A DNA stretch of 64,000 nucleotides, from positions 124,001-188,000 of the forward strand of contig NZ_CP018477.1 in assembly GCF_002277955.1 (NCBI RefSeq). Direction: 5' to 3'. Below the pieces are notes generated by a model. The model saw nothing but the letters and a program-made list of their open reading frames with translations. It did not search any database and was not told the DNA's origin. How positions within the stretch are numbered: the first letter of the stretch is position 1; every line of letters starts with the position of its first letter. Shown here one piece after another: positions 20,536 to 30,900 of this stretch. The translations under genes and the position numbers were made by a program. The DNA comes from Thermogutta terrifontis (GTDB taxonomy: Bacteria > Planctomycetota > Planctomycetia > Pirellulales > Thermoguttaceae).

Positions 20536-20635
20536 CGAAAGATCGAAGACCGGCTGCGAAGGCGCAATCACTTCGCCTTTTCCCCTCAGAACCGGTAAAA
20601 TTGATTATTATCGCCGAAAAGCTACCGTTTCTTTG

Positions 20636-20677
20636 TGCTCATGTCAGTGCTGATCTTCATGCTCATGTCAGTGCTGA
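20636..20677. promoter_or_regulatory. Candidate operator: duplicated dyad upstream of cupin gene
   Basis: The 18-base sequence TGCTCATGTCAGTGCTGA occurs twice (20636-20653 and 20660-20677), 24 bases apart. The second copy continues to form the dyad ATGTCAG-TG-CTGACAT. It lies 75-120 bases before the cupin start. Paired dyads at such spacing often bind dimeric regulators, but no regulator is encoded nearby, so the function is inferred. Confidence 0.45.
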
Positions 20678-20752
20678 CATCACTTTGACGGCACCCTGGC
20701 TGCTAGGTTGGCGAAAGCATCACCGCCGTACAGGAATTTGAAGGACTACTCC

Positions 20753-21100
20753 ATGAGCAATCCGGAGCCTGCCCAGAACCTTTTTGCGCGGCCACTCGAA
20801 CTTCCTCAATTGCTCAGTGTTCAGAGTCAGGCGATTGTAAGCCGGATCCTCGTCAAACACCCCAGCGGATCGATCACACTTTTCGCATTCGATGAGGGCC
20901 AGAGCGTTGAGGAGCACACGGCCCCGTTCGACGCGATGATCCACGTTCTGGAAGGTGAGGCCGAAGTGAGTATCGCCGGAGAATGGCACCTGGTGCGTGC
21001 GGGCGAGGCCATCCTTCTGCCTGCCAATGTTCCTCACGCAATCCGGGCCCCCAAGGCCTTCAAGATGGTGCTCGTGATGCTCCGTCGGCCTTCCCAATAG
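20753..21100 (+). CDS. Small cupin-domain protein
   Basis: The 115-residue product starts at ATG 20753 with AAGGA eight bases upstream. A single cupin barrel covers most of it: the first motif is around HTAPFDAMIHVLEGEAEV, and the second around LPANVPHAIRAPKAFKMVLVML. Potential metal ligands include the His of EEHTAPF and the His of NVPHAI. Such small cupins bind metals or small ligands and are often stress-related, but the substrate cannot be inferred. It is transcribed alone, behind a possible operator at 20636-20677. Confidence 0.88.
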   Translation: MSNPEPAQNLFARPLELPQLLSVQSQAIVSRILVKHPSGSITLFAFDEGQSVEEHTAPFDAMIHVLEGEAEVSIAGEWHLVRAGEAILLPANVPHAIRAPKAFKMVLVMLRRPSQ

Positions 21101-21385
21101 TCAGGCTTTCCGGGAAAGATCTTCCTGGTTCATTCACCTGACGTGCTGACCGCATCGCACGGATGGCGCTGTTGATATCGCCTCGGTATCCTCTTACTGC
21201 GCCATTAAACTTTCCATACTCTGCGAAATACGCATACAACGAATCTTATCGAATTTCTCCAATACTTCTCGTCGATGCCGCCGATAGCGATAGCGGCAAA
21301 CAGTTTCTCCGTGCAAACGGTAAAGGCTTGCCAACCCGCCCTGCCAAACGCATTTACCCACCTCAATGCCAAGGAGGAGTTGAAC

Positions 21386-23287
21386 ATGAGAAAAACCGCT
21401 TTCTCGACCGCCATCTTCGGCATATGCAGCTCGGCCCTGTTATTGATAGGATTGTCTTCCCTCCGCGAACCGATTCCCGTCCTGGCGCAGAACCGTTCTT
21501 CTGGAACTTCCGCCAGGTCTGCCGATACGCTGGCTTACGCCTCTGATGCGGAAGACTTCGCACTGCGCACCGACGAAGGCGCGACGACGAACGATCCTTT
21601 CAACGGAGCCTGGGACACAGGGCCCGTGCCTGATGACCCGCTTGCCGCCCGGGAGTCCGCATCCTCAGCCGGATCCACCGATCCCGCCAGTGGGTATCGC
21701 TATTATTACCGATTTGTGCCCCAGGATGAGGATTTTGTCTGGATTGAGGATTCTGACGGCTGGCAACCGAAAACCCACTATGCCGGGGATTCAGAGAATA
21801 TCGATTTGTACGATTCTCCTCGCGATCAATTGACCGACTTGCCAGAGAGCGCGACACCCTCACTGGAGCAACAACCCCTTGAATCCGCGCCATACAGCTT
21901 TGTGGACGAGTACTCCCCCGAAGAGGCCGCCCGCTACGAAATGGCCCAGGAAAACCGGAGCGAGGAGAGTTCCTCCAGCCAACTCGAAATCGCTGAGGAC
22001 GGCTATTTCCCGTGGTACCAGAAGTATTACTACCTGATGGGAAGTCAGGAACACGTCGGTACCCGCCCCAATTTGTGTCGTGTTGAGGAGGAAAAAACGG
22101 CCGAACCGACGCCGGCCCCTGCGACTGATCCCTCGGGCGATGCAACCGACGGTCCTGGCTACAGTTTTGATGGCCGGACCTGGGAGCCGGATTATGAGGC
22201 CGACGTCGCTGCCGCCTGGCTGTTTGCCGCATCGCGTAACCTGACGGGAGCGGACGAGGCCGCGGAGCGGCAGCTCGCCGAAATGTCGGACAACTCTGCC
22301 CAGGAAGAAATGGAATCGCTCCCCGACGAAGCTTATGAAGAATGGGACGTATATTCCGAAATGACCGATCCTGCTTTGGAGGTGAACTCGGATGAGAGCG
22401 TCATGTTGCCTTCCGACGAGAATGCCGAGGAGCAACTGGAATCCCACCAGGCTGTGATGCCCGAGGAAGAAGAGGACTTCTCCCGCGATGCCTTGGACGA
22501 CTCCGGCGAGTACGAGTCGTACGATGATGCGATGGAATACAACGAGTCCCTCACTCCCGAGGAGCCTGCCGCACCGGAGGACGAAACAACCTGGACGATC
22601 GTCAATCCCGAGCCGATCGTCTCCTCCTCGGCCAACAGCGATGATGGCTCCCCGTCGACTCCGCTGATTTTCGACACCCCGTGGCACGGAGAACCGGGCG
22701 AGAACTTCTTCTGGGTGGAAAGCGACACCGTCCCCGAAAGCCCGGCCACGGTTGACCAATCCGCGGAATCCGAGCACATGGACTCCTCCTATGACTGGAA
22801 CTCGGGTGACTGGGATGCAGGCAGCATGTGGGACGTGGATATGCCCGGGTATCGGATGAGCGATGAGGCCCCTGCTGTGGGGGGAAATCGGGGCGGCCAA
22901 TTAGAGGATCAGCACGACTTGGAGGGCACCTCCGATCCTGCTGGGGAAAGCTCCCAAGGCGAAAATTTCCGGGGCGAAGGTCAAGAGGAAACTCCCGCCG
23001 AAGCTGGATCGGCTCCCTTGGACGAGGCAATGGATGAGCCGCTCCCGGACGCCATGTATACCGGGGAGTACCTGGAAGGGTCCTATCAATGGGAAAAGCC
23101 GAGTCTCCAGGAGAACGGCTTGGAAATGGACGTGGCTGAGCCAGTGGGGTCACAAGCGGTGCCCGCCGATGACGAGGGGGTGTCCCTCGAACGGGTCCTT
23201 CGCGGGTTGGCGGCCGCGACCATCGGTGCTTTCCCGCGGCTGGCTCTCCGGGACGTGAGCCTGGAAATCCCGGCCAACATTGAATGA
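21386..23287 (+). CDS. Secreted, highly acidic low-complexity protein
   Basis: From ATG 21386, directly after AAGGAGGAG, the product is 633 residues. A Sec signal (residues about 1-32, hydrophobic FGICSSALLLIGL) is followed by a mature protein dominated by Glu, Asp, Ser and Pro, with many Tyr and Trp (for example FVPQDEDFVWIEDSDGW). There are no Cys pairs or recognisable folded domain apart from a short hydrophobic C-terminal segment (GLAAATIGAFPRLALRDV). I do not recognise a family. Calcium or cation binding, or a surface-layer role, is possible by composition only. The opposite strand is also open over parts of this gene, but the signal peptide, ribosome binding site and consistent acidic composition favour this strand. 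Confidence 0.8.
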   Translation: MRKTAFSTAIFGICSSALLLIGLSSLREPIPVLAQNRSSGTSARSADTLAYASDAEDFALRTDEGATTNDPFNGAWDTGPVPDDPLAARESASSAGSTDPASGYRYYYRFVPQDEDFVWIEDSDGWQPKTHYAGDSENIDLYDSPRDQLTDLPESATPSLEQQPLESAPYSFVDEYSPEEAARYEMAQENRSEESSSSQLEIAEDGYFPWYQKYYYLMGSQEHVGTRPNLCRVEEEKTAEPTPAPATDPSGDATDGPGYSFDGRTWEPDYEADVAAAWLFAASRNLTGADEAAERQLAEMSDNSAQEEMESLPDEAYEEWDVYSEMTDPALEVNSDESVMLPSDENAEEQLESHQAVMPEEEEDFSRDALDDSGEYESYDDAMEYNESLTPEEPAAPEDETTWTIVNPEPIVSSSANSDDGSPSTPLIFDTPWHGEPGENFFWVESDTVPESPATVDQSAESEHMDSSYDWNSGDWDAGSMWDVDMPGYRMSDEAPAVGGNRGGQLEDQHDLEGTSDPAGESSQGENFRGEGQEETPAEAGSAPLDEAMDEPLPDAMYTGEYLEGSYQWEKPSLQENGLEMDVAEPVGSQAVPADDEGVSLERVLRGLAAATIGAFPRLALRDVSLEIPANIE

Positions 23288-23785
23288 GAAACTAACCTCG
23301 AACTCCCCCTTTCTGAACCGCCCCTGTGCCTGGCCTGACTTTCCCGTCGGGCCTTTTCTTTGCGCTCACGGTGACAGATTTCCGCCCTCGGCTTTGACTG
23401 CCGTCACCCGGACGAGAAGGCGGCTGACTGGAACTTTCCGAAAAGGAAATTTCTCTAATCGTTTGGCCGGGGGAACCGCAAGCTTCGCCGGAAGGAAAAG
23501 ACTAGAATTTTTTGGGAGGTGGGGCTTGCGGGAAATCGCGAGGAAATGGCGGTGGGGCGGAGGCCAATCAGTGCATCCTGATCACATTCTGCAGTTTCGC
23601 CATTTTTCCCCGCCGTCCCGGTTGAAAGTTTTTGCTTGGCAAATGCACGATTCCCAAGTTAAAATGGCCATAGTCCTCCAGAGTGTGGAGTGAACCCTCG
23701 TCGCATTGGGTGACCCGATCCAGTGGTGGGGGACACGACATCGGTCCTCAGCCGTTTGTTTGTAGGGCGTCGGAGAAACGGAACC
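23288..23785. other. Intergenic region upstream of the VWA gene
   Basis: About 500 bases separate the acidic secreted protein from the VWA gene. I see no convincing gene, hairpin terminator or RNA. A GGGAGGTGGGG stretch (about 23514-23525) is not followed by a sensible reading frame. The region probably holds the promoter of the downstream gene. Confidence 0.3.
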
Positions 23786-26700
23786 ATGGTGTGCACGCGA
23801 TTGACGGTGAAAATGACGGTCGGCCTGATGGTGGCATTGGGCGTGATGGGGTCGCTTTTCTCGGTGACCACGGCCGATGAAGCGGCCGCACCTCAGGCCC
23901 AGTTGGAGCTCTTCCAGGCGGCAGACGGCAGCCAGTACTTCGCGGCTGTGCTTCCGCCAGTCCCGGCGGTCCAGTCTGGTGGACGTCACATTGTCGTGCT
24001 CGTCAACACGTCGGCAGCCCAAACGGGAGCAGTGAGAGAGAAGTCGCTCGCTGCCCTGGAGAAATTTCTGGGAGAACTGACGCCAGCGGACCGCGTGCAG
24101 ATCGTGGCGGTGGACCTGAAAGCAGTACCGATGCACCCGGATTTTGTGGCCCCGGGGAGCCCCGAATTTCAGGCTGGCTGGGAAAAGCTGCAGAAGCGGG
24201 CACCTTTGGGATCATGTGATTTGAAAGCCGGATTGGAGGCCGCCATCGACGCCCTAAGCAAGGCCCCGGCGGACACACGCACCCTGGTCTATTTCGGCGA
24301 CGGCCTGAGCCGTGCTCACCTTCTTTCCTCGGACGAGATTGCCAATCTGGCCGCGCAGTTGTACGACGCGCATATCCCGGTGAACACCTACCTGATCGGT
24401 GTGCAGCGCGACGTGGGGCTGATGGCCTCGGTCGCCACGCACACCGGCGGCAATCTCCTCATCGATTCGCCCGAACTTGATGCGGCAGCGGTCGGCCATC
24501 AGTTGGCCGGTGCGGTCCATGCGACAGTCGTGTATCCCGCAGAAGCCCGCTGGTCAGAAAATGTCGCGGAAGTCTATCCGCAGCGGTTGCCCCCGCTCCG
24601 TTCCGATCGTGAGACGGTCGTGGTGGGCACGCTCAAGCAGGCGGGACCTGTCGAGCTCACTGTGAAGTTACCGGGCGGGGAGCAGAAATGGGCGTTGCAG
24701 GGGGCGGCTCACCCGCAGAACGGTTATCTCGTAAAGCTTGTGGAAACCGCCCGAAACACCGCTGGCAGTGCGGTGCCGGTTCCCGGAAAAGAGGCGCTCC
24801 TTCAGTTGGCCGAGAGCGCGGAAATCGGCGTTTACAATCTCACAGAACTGGCGCGGCAGGCACTGGAGCTGAATGACGTGGCTTCGGCTCAAAGGATGGC
24901 GGAAGCGGCGCTCGCTCAGGATCCTCAGAATCAAGCAGCCCGAAAAATCCTGACGCAGGTGAGACAGGTTTCCCAGGAGGTGGCCGCTCCGGCGGCGCCC
25001 GCTCCAGCGGCTCCCGGCGCGGCCCCGGCTCAACCGGCGGCTCCGCAGGCCCCGGCGGCTGACTTGAATCTCGTTGGACCGGCCGCTCCAGCGGCTCCGG
25101 CGGAAGTCCCGGGGGCGTTGGCCGAACAGGTACTCCGCGATCGCCAGATTCTGGCCGAGGCCATCACCAAAGATGTCCAGGCGGCGATCAACCAGGCCCG
25201 GCAAATGATGGGCACAAACCCCGAAACAGCCCGTGACCAGCTCAAGCTGAAGCTCGACGAAGTAAGCCGTGTTCCGGACCTTGATCCCGAGGTGCGGGAA
25301 CAGCTCCTCGATCAGCTCCGGACGGCGATCCGCCAGGCGGATGTGCGCGTGGTGGAACTTAACGAGCAGCGTCGCCGGGCGGCTCAGCTCGAAGCCCAGG
25401 CCACGGAACGCCGTCTCATTGCCGAGGGATTACTGCTTAAGGAACAGAAGCTCACGCAGCTCATGGAGCGCTTTAACTCGCTCATGAAAGAGGGTCGTTA
25501 CGAACTGGCTGAAGTGGAAGCGGCGGGCGAAGCAGAGAAACTTGCTCCGGACCTTCCCACGCCGCTTCTCGCCCGACACATGGCCAGCCAGGTTGGAAAC
25601 TTTGAGAAAGCCATGGTCCTCCGGGAAGCCCGGCAGAAAGGTGTGTTGGACACGCTGTATCAAACAGAGCGAGCCCACGTGCCGACGCCCGACGAGCCGC
25701 CGGTGGTTTACCCCGATGCCCAAACCTGGCAGGAGTTGACTGCCCGCCGGAAGGAGCGCTACCAGAGCATGGATCTGGGTGCTTCCAGCCCCGCGGAGCG
25801 GAAAATCCTCTCCGAGTTGAAAAAACCCACCGAACTGGACTTCGTGGATACACCTCTTTCCGAAGTGATCAACTATCTCCGCGATCGACACCAAATCGAA
25901 ATTCAATTGGATAAGAAAGCGCTTACGAATGTGGGCGTGGACACCAATACCCCGGTCACCAAGAGCCTCCGGGGAATCTCGCTGCGATCGGCCCTCCGCC
26001 TCCTGTTGCGGGACCTGGACCTCACTTACGTGATCAAGGATGAGGTGCTGCTCATCACCACTCCGGAACAGGCCCAGAACGATCTCGTGCTCAAGGTGTA
26101 TCCCGTCGCCGACCTCGTCGTCCCACCGAACTCAATCGGGGGTGCCGGTATCGGCGGGTGGGGAGGCATGGGAATGGGCATGGGAATGGGCATGGGCGGT
26201 TACGGAATGGGTGGTTACGGAATGGGTGGTTATGGGATGGGTGGTTTCGGAGGAATGGGCGGTTTTGGAATGGGTGGCTACGGAATGGGCATGGGTATGT
26301 TTAATGTGCCCAGTGCCCCCGCGGGTAATGGCGCTTTCCGAGCGTTCAGCGTTCAGGATGATCTGAGCAAAACGCCCGACGGCCAGCCCCGTCAAAACAC
26401 GACGTCCGCCATTCTTCAGGTGACCGATGATGTCCTCAATGGCCGGGTATCGCAGAGTCAATCACCGGCCGATCTCTGGGACTCCGTCTTCGCCCAGGGA
26501 ACGGTCCCAGCCAAAGATGTCCGTGAGGCCGTCCGACGTTTGGTTGCCGGTCAAAAGTTCGATCATGTGACGGCCCTCATCCACGCAGCCCTGCGGCACA
26601 ACCAGCCGCAACCCTGGATGTACGAGGGGCTGGCCCTGGCCCTGGAAGCGCAGGGTGGTTCGCGGGAAGAGATCGAACGGGCTCTGATGTCCGCGGCTGA

Positions 26701-27874
26701 TTTCGCCTCTGACCCCATGGACTTCCTCGTCCTGGGGATCCAGCTCGAGCGGCATGGTCTCGAGCAGAGAGCATTGGCCATGTACCGTCAGGTGGCGAAC
26801 CTGATGCCGGAATGGCCGGAACCTTATGTGGCCGCGTTGCGGTTGGCCCAAAAGCTCAACGATCGCGAAGCCCTGAAGTGGTCCACCGTGGGAATCCTCT
26901 CCCAGGTCTTCCCGCAAAAGCATCAGGACGTGTGGCTGAATGCCCTGCGAACGGCTAAGGCTCTTCTCGATGAACTCAAAGCTCAGAATCCCGAGGAAGC
27001 TCAGAAGTACGAACAGGCCCTCAACGAAGCCGTGGCGCGAGATTGCATCATCGAGGTTTCATGGGTGGGCGAAGCCGACCTGGACCTTCTCGTCGAGGAA
27101 CCGGGGGGAACGCTTTGCTCGCTCCGCAATCCGCGGACCACATCCGGCGGAGTTCTGGTGGGCGACATGAGCAGCCAGGCAGGCCGGGAATCCAGCGAAG
27201 GTTACAAGGAGTACTACGTTTGCCCGCGGGGCTTCAGCGGAACGTATCGCGCTGTGGTCCGCCGTGTGTGGGGGAACGTTGTCGGTGGCAAGGTCAAAGT
27301 GACGGTGTACCTCCACTTCCTTACGGACAAGGCCCAGTCCCTCACCAAGACCATCCCGCTCAAAGGCGATGAGGCCTACATCCAATTCGAGCTTGCCGAT
27401 GGTCGCCGCAAGGCGCCGCTGGCCGAACAGCAACTTGCCAGCGCCGTCATGAACCAAATTGATCTCCGCAACCGCATTCTGGCGCAGCAACTTGGTGACG
27501 GCGGAAATGCCCCGCAGGTGGATCCCAGTTCGATGGCCTCGTTCGTCCAATCGCGAACGGATGGTGGGGCGGGCGTCAATCCGGTGTGGCCGTTCATCCC
27601 CGTCCGGGGTGGCGCGGTCGGTTATGCCCCGCAAATTACCGTGATCCCTGAGGGTAGCATGCTGACCGCGGCGGCCACGGTCTCCGCCGATCGCCGCTAT
27701 GTCCGCGTGAACCCCTATCCCGTGTTCCAGGGTATTGGTGAGGTGAACATCTTCAACTTCGTGACGGGGGAAAGCGGTCAAGGCCTGGGTGGCACCGGCG
27801 GCCGAGGCTTCGGTGGCCTGTTCGGTGGTGGTTTTGGTGGATTTGGTGGCGGTTTCGGCGGTGGTTTCTTCTGA
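23786..27874 (+). CDS. Giant secreted VWA / secretin-N-like protein with Gly-Met repeats
   Basis: ATG 23786 gives about 1362 residues; GTG 23723 is an alternative start. A Sec signal occupies about residues 1-32. A von Willebrand A-like domain (about 60-260) lacks the usual DxSxS metal motif and has NTSAA in its place. An Ala/Pro linker (about 396-445) and a helical Gln/Glu/Arg-rich region come next. Residues about 670-775 resemble the STN/secretin N-domain (VDTPLSEVINYLRDRHQIEIQ, LRDLDLTYVIKDEVLLIT). A Gly-Met-Tyr repeat (about 787-838), helical repeats, a beta-rich domain and a Gly-Phe tail (about 1331-1362) end the protein. By family knowledge such planctomycete proteins are envelope-associated, but the function is unknown. 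Confidence 0.85.
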   Translation: MVCTRLTVKMTVGLMVALGVMGSLFSVTTADEAAAPQAQLELFQAADGSQYFAAVLPPVPAVQSGGRHIVVLVNTSAAQTGAVREKSLAALEKFLGELTPADRVQIVAVDLKAVPMHPDFVAPGSPEFQAGWEKLQKRAPLGSCDLKAGLEAAIDALSKAPADTRTLVYFGDGLSRAHLLSSDEIANLAAQLYDAHIPVNTYLIGVQRDVGLMASVATHTGGNLLIDSPELDAAAVGHQLAGAVHATVVYPAEARWSENVAEVYPQRLPPLRSDRETVVVGTLKQAGPVELTVKLPGGEQKWALQGAAHPQNGYLVKLVETARNTAGSAVPVPGKEALLQLAESAEIGVYNLTELARQALELNDVASAQRMAEAALAQDPQNQAARKILTQVRQVSQEVAAPAAPAPAAPGAAPAQPAAPQAPAADLNLVGPAAPAAPAEVPGALAEQVLRDRQILAEAITKDVQAAINQARQMMGTNPETARDQLKLKLDEVSRVPDLDPEVREQLLDQLRTAIRQADVRVVELNEQRRRAAQLEAQATERRLIAEGLLLKEQKLTQLMERFNSLMKEGRYELAEVEAAGEAEKLAPDLPTPLLARHMASQVGNFEKAMVLREARQKGVLDTLYQTERAHVPTPDEPPVVYPDAQTWQELTARRKERYQSMDLGASSPAERKILSELKKPTELDFVDTPLSEVINYLRDRHQIEIQLDKKALTNVGVDTNTPVTKSLRGISLRSALRLLLRDLDLTYVIKDEVLLITTPEQAQNDLVLKVYPVADLVVPPNSIGGAGIGGWGGMGMGMGMGMGGYGMGGYGMGGYGMGGFGGMGGFGMGGYGMGMGMFNVPSAPAGNGAFRAFSVQDDLSKTPDGQPRQNTTSAILQVTDDVLNGRVSQSQSPADLWDSVFAQGTVPAKDVREAVRRLVAGQKFDHVTALIHAALRHNQPQPWMYEGLALALEAQGGSREEIERALMSAADFASDPMDFLVLGIQLERHGLEQRALAMYRQVANLMPEWPEPYVAALRLAQKLNDREALKWSTVGILSQVFPQKHQDVWLNALRTAKALLDELKAQNPEEAQKYEQALNEAVARDCIIEVSWVGEADLDLLVEEPGGTLCSLRNPRTTSGGVLVGDMSSQAGRESSEGYKEYYVCPRGFSGTYRAVVRRVWGNVVGGKVKVTVYLHFLTDKAQSLTKTIPLKGDEAYIQFELADGRRKAPLAEQQLASAVMNQIDLRNRILAQQLGDGGNAPQVDPSSMASFVQSRTDGGAGVNPVWPFIPVRGGAVGYAPQITVIPEGSMLTAAATVSADRRYVRVNPYPVFQGIGEVNIFNFVTGESGQGLGGTGGRGFGGLFGGGFGGFGGGFGGGFF
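26157..26300 (+). repeat. Gly-Met coding tandem repeat
   Basis: Within the VWA gene, short units such as GGAATGGGCATGGG and GGTTACGGAATGGGT repeat about 15 times and encode GMGMGMG and GYGMGGYGMGG. Slight codon variation between units indicates older expansion followed by divergence. The region is prone to slippage. Confidence 0.9.
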
Positions 27875-27928
27875 AACCTGACCCCCAACAACTGGTCGAC
27901 AATATCTGGCCAATCGGAATCGTTTGAA

Positions 27929-27967
27929 AAATGGAGACGAGGGAACAATCGTCTCCATTTCTTTTTT
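27929..27967. terminator. Bidirectional intrinsic terminator
   Basis: A perfect 12-base stem, AAATGGAGACGA (27929-27940) paired with TCGTCTCCATTT (27949-27960), has an 8-base loop and is followed by CTTTTTT. On the other strand the stem is followed by a T-run as well (complement of GAAAAA at 27926). It lies between the convergent VWA gene and the gene ending at 27966 and can serve both. Confidence 0.9.
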
Positions 27968-30900
27968 ACCGGCTGAGGCGAATCCATTCTGCCTTCAGGT
28001 CGGGTGGAATCTCAAGAACCACCCCCTCGTGCTCGATCTTGGGCGTCAGGACAGCCCAACGCACCCAGTTTCCAGCAACCCGCCGGCCCACCTCGACATG
28101 AAGCGCCCCGGCCAGTTTCATCGGGAGCCGCACCCTAGTGGCGCCCGTGGGAATCAGCCACCATTCTTTTGCCTCGTGCAACTGCTCATCCTCTGCAACG
28201 GGCACCAGAATGAGGTAACCGTCCGCTTCGACCAGCAGTTGGTCATCCCATCGAATTTGTCCCGCTCCCTCCACGGCCATCACTTTTCCCGACCGATCGA
28301 GGGCCACAAGCCCCGGATACCAACCAGGCAAACACATGCTCACCGAGTGTCCGCAGGGAAGCGTACTGGTGAACGTTGCTTCCTGATCCTGGGCGTTGAC
28401 GAAGAGGTAGGCCTCGCCATTCTCCAGAGCGACCCGAAATCCCTGCACAGCCGGATTGTCTGGCGTGACGAAAATCCGCGCTATCCCCGCGCTGTCGATC
28501 ATCTGTCGCCATCTGCCGCGAAGTTGGAGGAACAGCTCGTCCGTTCCAGTTCCCGCGCGTCCCGCAACTTCCAGTTCCTTTTCCCATAAAACCATCAGCC
28601 GTTGCGAATGGCTCTGGAGAAGTCGTTCACTGGCCGGGCTTATCGCGCCTGGGACAATCACCATCCGCACCCCTTCCAGCGTTCCTTCGTCGATTGCGTC
28701 ATCCCCGGCGATGGCAAAGTCCACACCAAGCGTGAAGAGAACCCGGCTGGTGAGGAGAACCGCCTCCCGAGCCACCGCAGCACGCTCCGGTGGCGCACTG
28801 TCGGGAGAGATCACGAGGACAGCGGGTTTTTCCCACCTGGGAACAAGTCGAGACAGTAAAAGCGAAGACGCCCGATAAAACCGCAGCGACGACCGCTCCG
28901 TACCATCACAGGTCCGCAGCAGTCCCCAGGGGAAGACGCGGTCATCGTCATCCCGCCAGCACCAGTTCCTAGCAGCACTGCCCCCCAAAGCAAAGACGTA
29001 TTGCGGAAAGAGCAGGAAGAGTCGCTCTTGCTCGGCCACTGATCGCCGAATATGGTAGCCGTGGCCGCCCAATTCGTGCTCCCAGGCGGGATGCGTTTTC
29101 ACCCCGAACTCTCCAATCGCCAGAGATTTACCCTTCAGCCGCAAATCGATCCATTTGACAGTTGGAGCGAATTCTTCCAGATCCACCCGGGGTGGACCAA
29201 AATACCCGATTTCCGCCACATCCAGACCGTCGAGCGTTCTCCGCGGATCGAGTCCGCCGATCGGCCTCTGGTAATACTCGCTGATGATCGGATGCCGCTG
29301 GTCCACTTCCCGAATCGCTGCCACAAGACGCGCGTTCCAGTGCTCGGTCTGCGAATATTGCCAGGCCAGCGAACGTTGCTGCTCATTCCTGGGGCGTAAC
29401 TGATAATCGCCGTTGAGATAATAGATGAGCCCATCCAGATGTTTGTATCGCTCCGCGAAGGTCCTGGCGAATCTGGCCTGCCTTTCCAAAGTGGCTTCGT
29501 CCACCGCAACATCCTGGCCGATGAACAGCCCCGCCCGATAAATCACCCCCGCTCTGCCCGCCAGATAAAGTATGGCGTCCAGTTGCCGCCATTCGGATTC
29601 GCTCAGTTCGTAGGGGTCGCGCCACCAGGTTTGCAGATTGGCGACGAAGTCGATGCCGGCGTCGTGCATCTTCTGAAAGTTTTCCGCCCAGAACACCGGA
29701 TCGCTTTGACTGGGCGATAGAAACCAGTTGGACCAGGTCGTGGTTCCACAGAGAAAACGTGGCCGACCACTCAGACGAAAATAATTCTCTCTGAAATCAA
29801 AGCCGATCTTCCCCGGTACTGAGCGGCCATCCCACACGACAAACCCCGCCCGCCCGTGATCCAGCACCTGGCCGTCAGCGGTTTGCAGTGTCACCTCCAT
29901 CTCGTACAGGCCCTCGTTCAACGGTTCGAATTGTATGTGGGTCTCGAACTTCTCGCTTGGCGATAAGCGGGTTATCGGGGCGGCGTCGTGCCAGATTATC
30001 TTTTCGTTCTTCTCCCGGCTTGCCTCCCCGCAGAAAGGAAGCTCCCAGCGTCGCAGCACGCTTTGCAATCTGCCGGAAAACAAATTCTTGCAGGAATTCT
30101 CCACGACAACGGTTACCCGGGGCTCTTCATCCGGGCGGTAACAGGCCAGGTCTGCGGCAACCTGGCAGAAGTGAATTCCAGCACGCATCCGCTTGAGAAG
30201 CGGCACGAGCACACTCTGGCGAAATTCCGGAATCGCCGGAAGATTGGCACCTTCCAGTCCGAAAAACGCCCAGTGGGAGCCGCGGAATGGGCCAGCGACG
30301 TGGGTCAGCATCGCCCCAACCGTGCCGCAAGGGCGCCCCCAGCGATCGTAACCGTGCACAATGGGTTCCCAGCGGGCCTGCCGCCGTAACACGCCCACCG
30401 CGGAATACCCGCTCAAGGGCTTTTCCGTTTTCCATGTCCAATCGCCGGCTCGCAGCTCCACTACATCCTGCAAAGGCGCGTCGGCGTCAAACAGGCCCAA
30501 TTGCCAGGGGCTCACTTCCAGACCATCTTCGGGTTTGCCGAAGTGGGTGTTGACGACGGGCAAATACTCCACCGCTTCCAGTTGCACGTCGTCAAACCAG
30601 GCACTTCCTGCCGCCTGGTAGAGTCCCAACCGCACTTCGACCCGCTCGGCACCCGGCGGTATTTTCAAGTTGGCCACGACCCGCTGCCAATCCTGCGTGC
30701 CCCGGAGATTGGCGTAATCGTGCGGTTCGATCCACTTCTCACCGGCAAACGGATACACCGCGAGAAAAGCGTAGCCCGATCCGCTGACGTTTTCCGTCCT
30801 GATCCATGCCGAAATCCGCAGCGTTTGCCCCGGCGTCACATCCCTGACGGCCTGCCACATGATGGCGCTGCCTTCCTGTGTGAGACTGAACTTCGCCGCA

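Noticed and set aside
21860-22900. Minus-strand open frame opposite the acidic secreted protein
   Set aside because: It results from the GC-skewed acidic codons of the real gene; it lacks a start signal and domain.
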